Assembly: GCF_015355785.1 (NCBI RefSeq) | Contig: NZ_JADKYW010000005.1 | Location: 332,073 to 396,072 of the forward strand | Direction: 5' to 3' | DNA length: 64,000 bases | Source of the DNA: Arthrobacter gandavensis | Lineage (GTDB): Bacteria > Actinomycetota > Actinomycetes > Actinomycetales > Micrococcaceae | Part shown: piece by piece, positions 56,811 to 64,000 of the stretch | Numbering within the stretch: the first letter of the stretch is position 1 | Layout: each line of letters opens with the position of its first letter | Translations under genes and position numbers: made by a program | Notes under the pieces: generated by a model | What the model was told of the DNA's origin: nothing | The model's database searches: none | What the model saw: the letters and a program-made list of their open reading frames with translations, nothing else

Positions 56811-57225
56811 CTACCGCGGGTCGAACGCTCCCTGGGCTGCCGCAAGGATGAAATCGACCAGCGTGTCCCAAACCGCCGACACAGGCTCAGGCTCAAGGGC
56901 CACTCCGCCGTTCCGCGGATCGGCAGTCGCTAGGAATGGCCCTGCCTCTCCTGCCGTGACCCAGCCCAGCTTTCTGCCGCTGAGCACATCGCGGTGGGCG
57001 AACCAGGTGGCGGGACCGGCCCACTGCTGGCCCCACGAACGGGGTGTGACGTTGACTTTGTACCCCTGGGACACAGTGGTGATGTAGGGCGTGTAGTAGA
57101 GGTCCTGGCCGAGCCAGGGGTCTGCGACGATCGGATAGACGAAGTCTCCGCCCTCATGGTCTACGACCTGTACCAGGGTGTCTCCCTGCACCTCGAAGTG
57201 GGTGGGCTGCTCTTCACATCATCGA
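56811..57225 (-). pseudogene. Decayed chimeric gene: DUF2599-like N-terminal part fused to the C-terminus of the 52002-53408 protein
   Basis: An open frame from a GTG at 57191 encodes 126 residues. Its start THFEVQGDTLVQVVDHEGGD and YPIVADPWLGQDLYYTPY looks like the middle of a secreted DUF2599-type protein, including the VTPRSWGQQW segment. From about residue 75 it instead follows the end of the protein at 52002-53408: GWVTAGEAGPFLATADPRNG then VALEPEPVSAVWDTLVDFI against GWFGFVNAGSAGQYRLGP and VWDVLVRFI. Upstream, the frame meets a TGA at about 57225; the plausible continuation ARAAAPALELDDV lies in another frame. A start codon and signal peptide are missing, so it looks like a remnant. Confidence 0.55.
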
Positions 57226-57332
57226 GTTCAAGGGCGGGTGCTGCAGCTCGTGCGATGGGGGAAACTCCCCATGGGCCTTGCCCTCCTCGGACGCCTAACC
57301 CGCACTGCTACCGACGAACTAGGCTTGTATCC

Positions 57333-58559
57333 ATGCCCGACACTTCCCTTGCCCACGTCCTGACCCCCGAAGGCTGGGCCCTGCTCAACTCGCTCGGCCC
57401 GTACCTTGAGTCCGAGTCCCTGAAGCTGAACACCGACCTGCGCAAGGCCGGGCACTCCCCCGAGCTCGTCGCTGCCGTCCTCACCCAGGCCAAGCTGCGG
57501 ATGAAAGCCCGCGCAAAGTTCGGGCCGTTCGCCGAGCACATGCTCTTCACCCCTGCCGGGCTCGAGCAGGCCACCCGCCTGAACGTGGCGGCCCTGCATG
57601 CCCAGCGCTACCAGGAGGCAGGGCTGGAAAAGGTTGCCGACCTGGGTTGCGGCATCGGCGCGGACTCGCTGGCGCTGGCCACGCTGGACCGGCAGGTCAC
57701 CGCCGTCGAGCTCGATGAGATTACCGCAGCCGTGGCGACGATCAACCTGATGCCGTGGCCCGAGGCGAAAGTGGTGCAGGGGGATGCGGAGTCCTTTGAC
57801 CTGACCGGGTTCGACGCCGTGTGGCTGGATCCGGCGCGGCGGACGACGTCGACGTCGGGCACCTCCCGCATCTTCGACCCGGAGGCCTTCTCGCCTCCGC
57901 TATCCTTCGTGGAATCCCTGGCCGAGCGGGGCATGCCGGTTGGCGTGAAGCTCGGGCCGGGCATCCCGCATGAGTCGATTCCGGCGGGGTGCGAAGTCCA
58001 GTGGGTTTCCGTCGGCGGCGACGTCACCGAGGCCACGCTGTGGTTCAACGAGCTGCGCCGTCCGGGTATCCGCCGGGCAGCACTGGTGATTGGATCTGCC
58101 GGTGCGGCTGAGCTGACCTCGCACGAGGACTATGTTCCAGGCGCACAGGACGTTCGGACCGGCCCGGCTGAAGGCTATCTTTATGAGCCCGACGGCGCGG
58201 TGATCCGCGCGGGCCTGGTCGCCGACGTCGCGCGTTCCCTGGGCGGGCACCTGCTCGACCCGCAGATCGCCTACATCGCCGCTCCGGATCTGATGGAGAC
58301 GCCGTTTGCCCGTGCCTACCGGATCCTGGAGGTCCGCCCCTACAACGTCAAGGCGCTGAAAGCCTGGGTCCGTGCCAACGGCATCGGGGTTCTGGACATC
58401 AAGAAGCGGGGCATGGCCGTTACGCCCGAAGAGCTGCGCAAGCAGCTGCTCACCGGATCGGGCAAGGGCCCGAACAAGGCCACCCTGGTCCTCACCCGGA
58501 TTGGCGAGGACCGTGTGGCCATTGTCGTCGAGCCGGTGCCTTCTGCGGTGGACGGTTAA
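57333..58559 (+). CDS. Class I SAM-dependent methyltransferase, THUMP-like domain protein
   Basis: A 408-residue protein. Residues about 90-260 form a Rossmann-type methyltransferase: KVADLGCGIGADSLALATLD (motif I), VTAVELDEITAAVATINLM, and FDAVWLDPARR (motif IV DPAR). The C-terminal half (about 300-400) has the THUMP-like pattern LEVRPYNVKALKAWVRANGI followed by GVLDIKKRGMAVTPEELRKQ. Such proteins are common in actinobacteria, and tRNA or rRNA methylation is plausible. ATG at 57333 is the family start. The 3' end overlaps the convergent shikimate dehydrogenase gene by four bases. Confidence 0.88.
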   Translation: MPDTSLAHVLTPEGWALLNSLGPYLESESLKLNTDLRKAGHSPELVAAVLTQAKLRMKARAKFGPFAEHMLFTPAGLEQATRLNVAALHAQRYQEAGLEKVADLGCGIGADSLALATLDRQVTAVELDEITAAVATINLMPWPEAKVVQGDAESFDLTGFDAVWLDPARRTTSTSGTSRIFDPEAFSPPLSFVESLAERGMPVGVKLGPGIPHESIPAGCEVQWVSVGGDVTEATLWFNELRRPGIRRAALVIGSAGAAELTSHEDYVPGAQDVRTGPAEGYLYEPDGAVIRAGLVADVARSLGGHLLDPQIAYIAAPDLMETPFARAYRILEVRPYNVKALKAWVRANGIGVLDIKKRGMAVTPEELRKQLLTGSGKGPNKATLVLTRIGEDRVAIVVEPVPSAVDG

Positions 58560-59368
58560 CTGCGCGAGAACTCACTGGCTTCGCGCACCTGCCCCGGTGT
58601 GGGACGGACCCCGGTATAGAGGACGAACTGTTCCTCTGCCTGGATCGCGATGACTTCGGCGCCGGTGATGACCTTTTTGCCCGCAGCCCGGGCGGTACGG
58701 ATCAGCGGCGTTTCCGAGGGAAGCGCGACGACGTCGAACACCGTCTGTGCGGCCGCAATGGTTTCGCTGCCGTAGGACTGGACGTCTTCATCGGCCCCTG
58801 CCATGCCCAGCGGCGTGACGTTGATAATCAGGTCAGCGGTTGCTTCACCGGGCTCAGGGGTCCAGGCGAATCCGTACAGGTCGGACAGTGCCCGTCCGGT
58901 GCCTTCGTTGCGGGCCACGATGGTGACGTCGCCGAATCCTGCGTCGCGCAGAGCTGCCGCGACGGCCTTTGCCATTCCTCCGGATCCGCGCAGCAGCACC
59001 GAGCTGGATGGCGGGACCTCGTGGTCTGCCAGCAGCCGCGCGATGGCGAGGTAATCGGTGTTATAGGCGGTGAGAACGCCGTCGTCGTTCACGATGGTGT
59101 TAACGGAGTCGATGGCGGCTGCGGAGGGATCCATCCGGTCCACCAGCGCGATCACCTCTTCCTTGTACGGCATGGAGACTGCTGCGCCGCGGATGGGCAG
59201 GCCCCGAATGCCGGCCACTGCCTGGGCTAGGTCTGCCGGAGCGAAAGCTTTGTAGATGAAGTTCAGTCCCAGCTGTTCATAGAGGTAGTTGTGGAACCGG
59301 GTGCCGATATTGCTCGGGCGGGCGGCGAGGGAGATGCACAGTGTCATGTCTTTGTTCAGGATCGGCAT
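58556..59368 (-). CDS. Shikimate dehydrogenase-family protein
   Basis: A 270-residue NADP-dependent enzyme of the AroE/YdiB group, reducing 3-dehydroshikimate or related quinate-type substrates. Motifs: substrate-binding SNIGTRFHNYLYEQLGLNFI, catalytic Lys in SMPYKEEVIALVDR, Asp in TAYNTDYLAI, and cofactor loop RGSGGMAKAVAAALRDAGFG, then VIARNEGT. The start at 59368 is chosen from homology; the frame stays open into unrelated sequence upstream. It has an unusual opening (DMTLCISLAARPSN) compared with typical AroE, so it may be a paralog. Convergent with the methyltransferase gene. Confidence 0.9.
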   Translation of the reverse strand: MPILNKDMTLCISLAARPSNIGTRFHNYLYEQLGLNFIYKAFAPADLAQAVAGIRGLPIRGAAVSMPYKEEVIALVDRMDPSAAAIDSVNTIVNDDGVLTAYNTDYLAIARLLADHEVPPSSSVLLRGSGGMAKAVAAALRDAGFGDVTIVARNEGTGRALSDLYGFAWTPEPGEATADLIINVTPLGMAGADEDVQSYGSETIAAAQTVFDVVALPSETPLIRTARAAGKKVITGAEVIAIQAEEQFVLYTGVRPTPGQVREASEFSRS

Positions 59369-59636
59369 TGGTCCATTATCGCGTGCGGTTACCTGTCTGC
59401 GGAGAGCGTTACGGTACGAAGTCGGCGGCTGCGACGGAGTCGGCGGGACCCGGCCGAAGCGGGTGGTGCGCATGGAGCGCAAGCCGCGCGGCGCCGTCGG
59501 ATCCCCGCTTCCGGGCGGGGCATTCGACGGTGGAGCCGCAGTTGCCGGGGCGGGGCTAGGATTGAAGCGGGTTCTCAAACGCAAGGGTGCGGAACCGAAA
59601 TGATCCATAAGGTACGCACACAGCAGGAGAGATGTA

Positions 59637-60785
59637 TTGAAGATTGAGTTTGCCTCCTCGGCGCAGTCTACGCTCGGAGTCGAATGGGAATTGGCGCTGG
59701 TCGACCGGGAGACCGGTGACCTGGTTTCGGTTGCCGACGAAGTCCTGCGTGGAGTCAATGAGGAAGACCCTTCGCTGAGTGCGGACGAGGAGCACCCCCA
59801 TATCAAGCAGGAGCTGCTTGAGAACACTGTCGAGCTCGTTACCGGTATCTGCACTACCGTGGCCGAGGCCAAGGCCGACCTGGCCCGGTCCATGGATGCC
59901 GTCCGCCGGGTAACGGACCGGATGAATGTTGAGCTTTTCTGCGCCGGCACCCACCCGTTTGCTGCTCCCCGTTCCCAGCCTGTCACTGACAAAGAGCGGT
60001 ATGCCAAGCTCATTGACCGCACGCAGTGGTGGGGCCAGCAGATGCTGATCTACGGCGTTCACGTCCATGTAGGCCTGGATTCGAGGGACAAGGTCCTTCC
60101 GGTTCTGGATGGTCTGGTCAATTACTTTCCGCACTTCCAGGCGCTTTCTGCATCCTCTCCGTTCTGGTCCGGGGAAGACACCGGTTACGCCTCCCAGCGT
60201 GCCCTGATGTTCCAGCAGCTTCCTACTGCCGGCCTGCCCTTCCAGTTCCGTTCCTGGGACGAGTACGAGTCCTACGTGCAGGACATGTTCACCACGGGTG
60301 TCATCGATTCAATCAGTGAGATCCGGTGGGATATCCGTCCGGTTCCTGCGTTGGGAACAATCGAAATGCGTGTTTGCGATGGACTGGCTACCGCTACCGA
60401 TATTGGTGCCATTGCCGCGTTGACCCAGTGCCTGGTCGACGAGTTCTCCACCATTCTGGAGAACGGCGGAACCATTCCCACCATGCCTCCGTGGCATGTT
60501 CAGGAGAACAAGTGGCGTGCTGCGCGCTACGGTCTGGATGCGATCATCATTCTCGATGCTGCCGGCAACGAAAAACTGGTTACTGAGCATCTGCTTGAAG
60601 ATGTGCTTCCACGGCTGGCTCCTGTTGCCGAGAAGCTTGGCTGTAGTGCTGAACTTGCCGATGTTGCCGGCATCATTGAGCGCGGTGCGGGCTATCAGCG
60701 TCAGCGCCGGGTTGCCGAAGCCAATGGCGGTGACCTGCGCGCAGTGGTGCACGACGGCGTCGCTCAGCTGCGCGGCGAGGGCTAG
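59637..60785 (+). CDS. Carboxylate-amine ligase, YbdK family (glutamate-cysteine ligase 2)
   Basis: A 382-residue member of the GCS2 family, which forms amide bonds between glutamate and cysteine or similar amines using ATP. Motifs: [20 protein letters not shown] (nucleotide/metal region), [23 protein letters not shown] segment, [27 protein letters not shown] and [20 protein letters not shown]. The start is a TTG at 59637 with AGGAGA six bases upstream. In actinobacteria these proteins are widespread although mycothiol is the main thiol, so the natural product is uncertain. Codon usage is noticeably less GC-biased than in neighbours. Confidence 0.92.
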   Translation: MKIEFASSAQSTLGVEWELALVDRETGDLVSVADEVLRGVNEEDPSLSADEEHPHIKQELLENTVELVTGICTTVAEAKADLARSMDAVRRVTDRMNVELFCAGTHPFAAPRSQPVTDKERYAKLIDRTQWWGQQMLIYGVHVHVGLDSRDKVLPVLDGLVNYFPHFQALSASSPFWSGEDTGYASQRALMFQQLPTAGLPFQFRSWDEYESYVQDMFTTGVIDSISEIRWDIRPVPALGTIEMRVCDGLATATDIGAIAALTQCLVDEFSTILENGGTIPTMPPWHVQENKWRAARYGLDAIIILDAAGNEKLVTEHLLEDVLPRLAPVAEKLGCSAELADVAGIIERGAGYQRQRRVAEANGGDLRAVVHDGVAQLRGEG

Positions 60786-61275
60786 CTTCAACTTCGGCCA
60801 CGCACGCAACCTCCGTGGGAGTGATACCGAACCTTCCGGGTACGGCCTGGTGCCCGCATTCTTAGGCGTTGCGGTCCGTGACGTTGCGGTCCGTGACGTT
60901 GCGGTCCGTGACTTGAGTCGGGCAGGTCGGGACTGGGCAGGGTTGGGTTGGGCACAGCTGGGACTGGGCTTGCACCTGGCTGGTGCCGGGCTGGGCTTGC
61001 GCCTGGCTGGCGCCTGCTGGCGGGACCCAAGCCGGGGCCGGGACGCGCGGGGCGGGCTTGCGCCTGGCTGGCGCCTGCTGGCGGGACCCAAGCCGGGGCC
61101 GGGACGCGCGGGGCGGGCTTGCGCCCGGCTGGCAGACGCGGTTCTTCCCCTTCTGATAGGGCCTGTAAGCGCGGAGCCCGGACGTTTCAAAGCAGGTAAT
61201 TCACCGGTAATCCGCTGGTCTGAAAATGGCCGATTTTGCCCTCGGAATGTCAGTGGCAGCTGAGAGCCTTGGGGT
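60786..61275. repeat. Intergenic tandem repeats: 15-bp triplication and 61-bp duplication
   Basis: 490 bases without a convincing gene. A 15-bp unit GTTGCGGTCCGTGAC is repeated three times exactly (60868-60882, 60883-60897, 60898-60912). A 61-bp unit beginning GGGCTTGCGCCTGGCTGG is present twice in full (60993-61053, 61054-61114) and in part from 61115. Overlapping open frames on both strands only reflect the repetitive GC-rich sequence. Right end leads into the HNH gene. Confidence 0.85.
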
Positions 61276-63675
61276 ATGAACGGTTCCTCGGACACCCCGT
61301 CTTCCCGGTCAGCTGACCGGGAAGAGCAGGGTGCGACCGGTGCGGAACCAAGACGAGATTCTGTCGGTTCCGTTTCCACGCCCGGTTCCGGACAATCGGC
61401 TGGTACCGGATGCCCCGGCAGCTCCGGCGGTCCCGGCGGTCCCGGCAGCGCGCGCGGTGTGGGAGACCCAGGCAGCCCCGGCAGGGCGGGCGGTGCCAGA
61501 GATCCAGGTGGTCCGGGCGGTGCGGGAGACCCAGGTGGTCCGGGCGGTGCGGGAGACCCAGGTGGTCCGGACGGAGCGGGAGACCCAGGTGGCCCGGGCG
61601 GAGCGGGAGACCAAGGTGGCCCAGGTGGTCCGGGCAGCAGGAACTCGTCAGAGCCAAATCGCGGTGCCGCGGTCCCCTCGGATGCTGTCTTCCGTGCTAA
61701 TCCCGGTCAGGCAGACATTGTCGATGCGGAGCCGCTGCCTCAGGGATTCGCTGGGCAGCTCTCCCTCCGCGGCCCGGAAACCCTCGGATACGAGGAGACC
61801 GTGTCCGCGCTGCAGCGCCTGGGCATGCTCATCTCCTGGGCCCAGGCTCAGCAGGCCCGGGTCGCTGCCCGGCTGGAAGTGCTCTTCGCCAGGGACATTG
61901 CCGAGGCCTCCGGCGGGCGGGAAGAACCCGCCCTGGCCATGAGCCTCGCCGCCGCTGAAGCCTCCACCGCACTGAACATCCCGCACATGAGCGCGATGCA
62001 GCTCATCAGCGAATCCACCCGGCTGTGCTCTGAGACCCCGGAGACTCTGGCCCGGCTGTCCGAGGGGAAGATCGCTCTGCAGCACGCCCGCATCATTCTG
62101 GACGAAACCCACAACCTGCCCGCCGATCTCCTCGAGGAAACAGCACCCGGCAATGGTTCCGGTGACACAGGTCCAGAGCGCGCCGGCCCACCGGCTGATG
62201 GGGACTCAGGCCAGCTGGACCTCGGCCTGAACACCCCGGATGCGCAGGACAGCGCAAACGGGCCCGGCACGCAGGACCCACCCGGTGCGCCGGAAGGGAC
62301 AGGACACGGAACCGAACCCGGAAGTGACGCGTCCGGTGCCGATCACGGGTCCGGTGCCGTGCTCACCGTGCGGGGCGCGTTCGAACGCGACCTGCTTGCT
62401 GCGGCGGAGGGCAGGACCGCTGCCGGGTTCGGACGCCGTGCCCGCAGGCTGCGTGAAACCCGTTTTCCTGACCTGATTCCTGTCCGGCACCGGCAGGCCA
62501 AGGACAAACGACGTGTGAGCTTCCAGCCCCTGCCCGATGGCATGTCCTGCCTCAGCGCGGTCATCGCCGCCGAGAAAGGACAAGCCATGTTCGCTGCCCT
62601 GACCAGTGCGGCGAAAGCCAGCAAACACGCCGGGGATCCCCGCACCCTGGACCAGCTCCGCGCGGACACCCTCACCGAACTGCTCCTCGAAGGCGATCCA
62701 GCAGCTGAGAGTCCTCCCGGTGCAGGTGGCTTCATATCAGGAACAGGCTCTCCGGCTTTCAGGGCCGCCCAGGAAACTTTGACCGGCACTGGTACGGATA
62801 CCAGTCCCGGCATCATCTCCAGCCCTGGGACTGGCTCCGGCCACGGGCCCTACCCCGGCACCGACTCCTACCCCGGTCACGCGCCCTACCCCGGCTCCGG
62901 CTCGGATTCCAGCACCGCCCCTGGTCCTCATGCTGACGCCGATTCCCGCGCTGACTCGGGTTCCCGATCCGGCTCCGTCCAGGCAGGCCCCACGGAGGCA
63001 CCCGTTGCCCCGCGGCGGAGCCCCGGCCAGGAAGCCACGCATCCCCACCGGAACAGGAACCAAAACACGAACCAGAACCAGAACCGCTCCCGGGTTCGTA
63101 CCGAGGTCATGGTCCTGATCAACGCGGACACCCTGGCCGGACTGGACGAAAACCCGGCAGAACTCAACGGCTACGGACCCATCAGCGCCGACACCGCACG
63201 CACCATGATCCTCAACGCCCTGCACTGGACACCCCTGCTCCAGAACCCCGCCACCGGGGAAATCCTCACCGTCGGACGAACACGACGCATCCCGGCCGGA
63301 CTCAAACGCTGGCTCCAGGCCCGGGACGGAACCTGCCGGTTCCCCGGCTGCTCCGTGAACGTCACGCACACGGAGATCGACCACACCACCCCGTACTCAC
63401 GCGGGGGTCCCACAGACCACGCGAACCTGGAACACCTCTGTCCCAAACACCACCGGTTCAAAACCCTGGGCCACTGGAAGGCCCGCCAGCCAGAACCTGG
63501 AACCATCGAATGGAACTCACCTGCCGGCCGCACCTACGCAACGGACCCGGCACTGGACTACCTGCCAACCCCACCAAAGCCCGGAACCCCGCAACCGCGG
63601 CAGCATGGACCCGGAACCCCGCAACCGCCCGGTAGAAGCACCCAGAAGCCGGACGACGATCCCCCACCGTTCTAA
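61276..63675 (+). CDS. DUF222/HNH endonuclease domain protein with collagen-like N-terminus
   Basis: A 799-residue protein of the 13E12/DUF222 repeat family often found in many copies in actinobacteria. Layout: disordered start; a collagen-like Gly-X-Y block (about residues 48-122) of 9-residue repeats such as [12 protein letters not shown]222 helical region about 150-500, including [20 protein letters not shown]; a second low-complexity Gly/Pro/Ser linker about 500-610; then an HNH domain near 690-735 ([30 protein letters not shown]) with two cysteine pairs for zinc and the His-Asn-His set. A nuclease role is assumed from HNH; the family is largely uncharacterised. Confidence 0.88.
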   Translation: MNGSSDTPSSRSADREEQGATGAEPRRDSVGSVSTPGSGQSAGTGCPGSSGGPGGPGSARGVGDPGSPGRAGGARDPGGPGGAGDPGGPGGAGDPGGPDGAGDPGGPGGAGDQGGPGGPGSRNSSEPNRGAAVPSDAVFRANPGQADIVDAEPLPQGFAGQLSLRGPETLGYEETVSALQRLGMLISWAQAQQARVAARLEVLFARDIAEASGGREEPALAMSLAAAEASTALNIPHMSAMQLISESTRLCSETPETLARLSEGKIALQHARIILDETHNLPADLLEETAPGNGSGDTGPERAGPPADGDSGQLDLGLNTPDAQDSANGPGTQDPPGAPEGTGHGTEPGSDASGADHGSGAVLTVRGAFERDLLAAAEGRTAAGFGRRARRLRETRFPDLIPVRHRQAKDKRRVSFQPLPDGMSCLSAVIAAEKGQAMFAALTSAAKASKHAGDPRTLDQLRADTLTELLLEGDPAAESPPGAGGFISGTGSPAFRAAQETLTGTGTDTSPGIISSPGTGSGHGPYPGTDSYPGHAPYPGSGSDSSTAPGPHADADSRADSGSRSGSVQAGPTEAPVAPRRSPGQEATHPHRNRNQNTNQNQNRSRVRTEVMVLINADTLAGLDENPAELNGYGPISADTARTMILNALHWTPLLQNPATGEILTVGRTRRIPAGLKRWLQARDGTCRFPGCSVNVTHTEIDHTTPYSRGGPTDHANLEHLCPKHHRFKTLGHWKARQPEPGTIEWNSPAGRTYATDPALDYLPTPPKPGTPQPRQHGPGTPQPPGRSTQKPDDDPPPF
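61417..61641 (+). repeat. 27-bp repeats encoding Gly-X-Y triplets
   Basis: Units of 27 bases encode nine residues of the form GDP-GGP-GGA, continuing a run of about 25 Gly-X-Y triplets. Unit-to-unit differences are single bases, which shows recent expansion. Three triplets have lost Gly through one-base changes (RGV, RDP, DGA). Confidence 0.85.
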
Positions 63676-64000
63676 AGGGAGCCCAAAGTGCGCCCGGGCT
63701 ACGCCACCCCGGCTGGGCCACTGTCAACCGGGGCATCTGAAGGGCCGCAGCCTCTTCCGGCTTCCTCTTCCCCCGAGCCTAGGGACGGGGGTTCAGGGGG
63801 CAGAGGGTCCAGGGTATGAAAGACGCGCGGTCAAGAGTTCACGGGCCAAGACCGCAGGCCTAAGGACCCAAAGAGCCGAGTGGGTAAGCGGGCGAGGGCC
63901 AAGGGCAAAGGGCCAAGAGTTTAGGGCCGCAGGCTTCTGTGCCAGGGTCACCGATTCAAGGGTCGCAGGGCCAAGGCCTGCAGGACGGGCCCCAAGGACC
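63676..64000. other. Low-complexity, purine-rich intergenic sequence at the right edge
   Basis: 325 bases without a supportable gene. Short repeats of the type GGGCCAAGG recur with many AGG/AAG runs. A minus-strand frame across the first part is a shadow of the HNH gene. No terminator hairpin is clear after the HNH stop. Confidence 0.5.

Noticed and set aside
59463..59603. Short plus-strand frame MERKPRGAVGSP onwards before the YbdK-type gene
   Set aside because: Under 50 codons, repetitive composition and no ribosome site; too little to call a gene.
61054..61132. Possible CRISPR-like array from the regularly spaced repeats
   Set aside because: The units are contiguous tandem repeats without unique spacers, and no cas gene is present.
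60309..61379. A 356-codon minus-strand frame covering the end of the YbdK-type gene, the tandem repeats and the start of the HNH gene
   Set aside because: Its content follows the repeats and the antisense of two real genes; no family features or ribosome site.

Overview
The window is high-GC actinobacterial chromosome, most likely from the Micrococcaceae (Arthrobacter-like). The evidence is the gene content and order: an IMP dehydrogenase pair guaB plus guaB3, an HrcA/CIRCE-controlled groES-groEL, the ispH/xseA/xseB/ychF neighbourhood, the galU/5-formyltetrahydrofolate cyclo-ligase/FmdB block shared with mycobacteria, and many DUF222-HNH and SDR-type accessory genes. GTG and TTG starts are common. 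I see no rRNA, tRNA, CRISPR array, insertion sequence or phage integration signature. Family calls come from reading the translations; no database search was possible.

Layout. 1-8.7 kb: a peptide/oligopeptide ABC importer on the minus strand (two lipoprotein binding proteins, a fused double ATPase, two permeases), with one PH-like membrane protein inserted on the opposite strand. 9-13.6 kb: small accessory enzymes (two NAD(P)-binding proteins, an SDR, a RibD-C reductase, a VOC protein) and an Imm52-like protein. 13.7-18.5 kb: housekeeping block ychF, ispH, a membrane protein, xseA-xseB. 18.5-23.5 kb: an AlaA-type aminotransferase and a four-gene OpuC/ProU-type osmoprotectant importer. 23.6-29.6 kb: NUDIX, N-acetylglucosamine-kinase-like and phosphotransferase genes, then a membrane protein, RimJ-type acetyltransferase, galU, and the divergent folate cyclo-ligase. 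29.56-30.9 kb: a CIRCE element precedes an FmdB-type zinc-ribbon gene resembling the mycobacterial chaperone Ruc, followed by a terminator and a SAF-domain protein. 30.9-35.3 kb: a small repeat-bearing protein and a 1293-residue helicase-like protein whose Walker A and B motifs are altered and which ends in a Vsr/DUF559-like nuclease domain. 35.4-43.4 kb: guaA, DUF3817, SURF1, PTS IIA, glpD, guaB3, guaB. 43.5-47.7 kb: an acyltransferase-SGNH protein and groEL/groES under two CIRCE operators. 48-52 kb: a ferric-siderophore importer behind a DtxR/IdeR-like box. 52-57.2 kb: a WXG100/type-VII-like gene cluster around which lies a decayed chimeric gene. 57.3-60.8 kb: a THUMP-like methyltransferase, a shikimate dehydrogenase and a YbdK-type glutamate-cysteine ligase. 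60.8-64 kb: tandem repeats and a DUF222-HNH nuclease with a collagen-like N-terminus.

The most interesting material is (i) the HrcA-type operator outside groE, in front of the FmdB/Ruc-like gene, (ii) the pseudo-helicase/nuclease fusion, (iii) the WXG100-type cluster with its nearby frameshifted relative, and (iv) repeat-driven proteins and intergenic tandem repeats. Nearly every transcription unit ends in a recognisable hairpin, so operon limits can be read with fair confidence.
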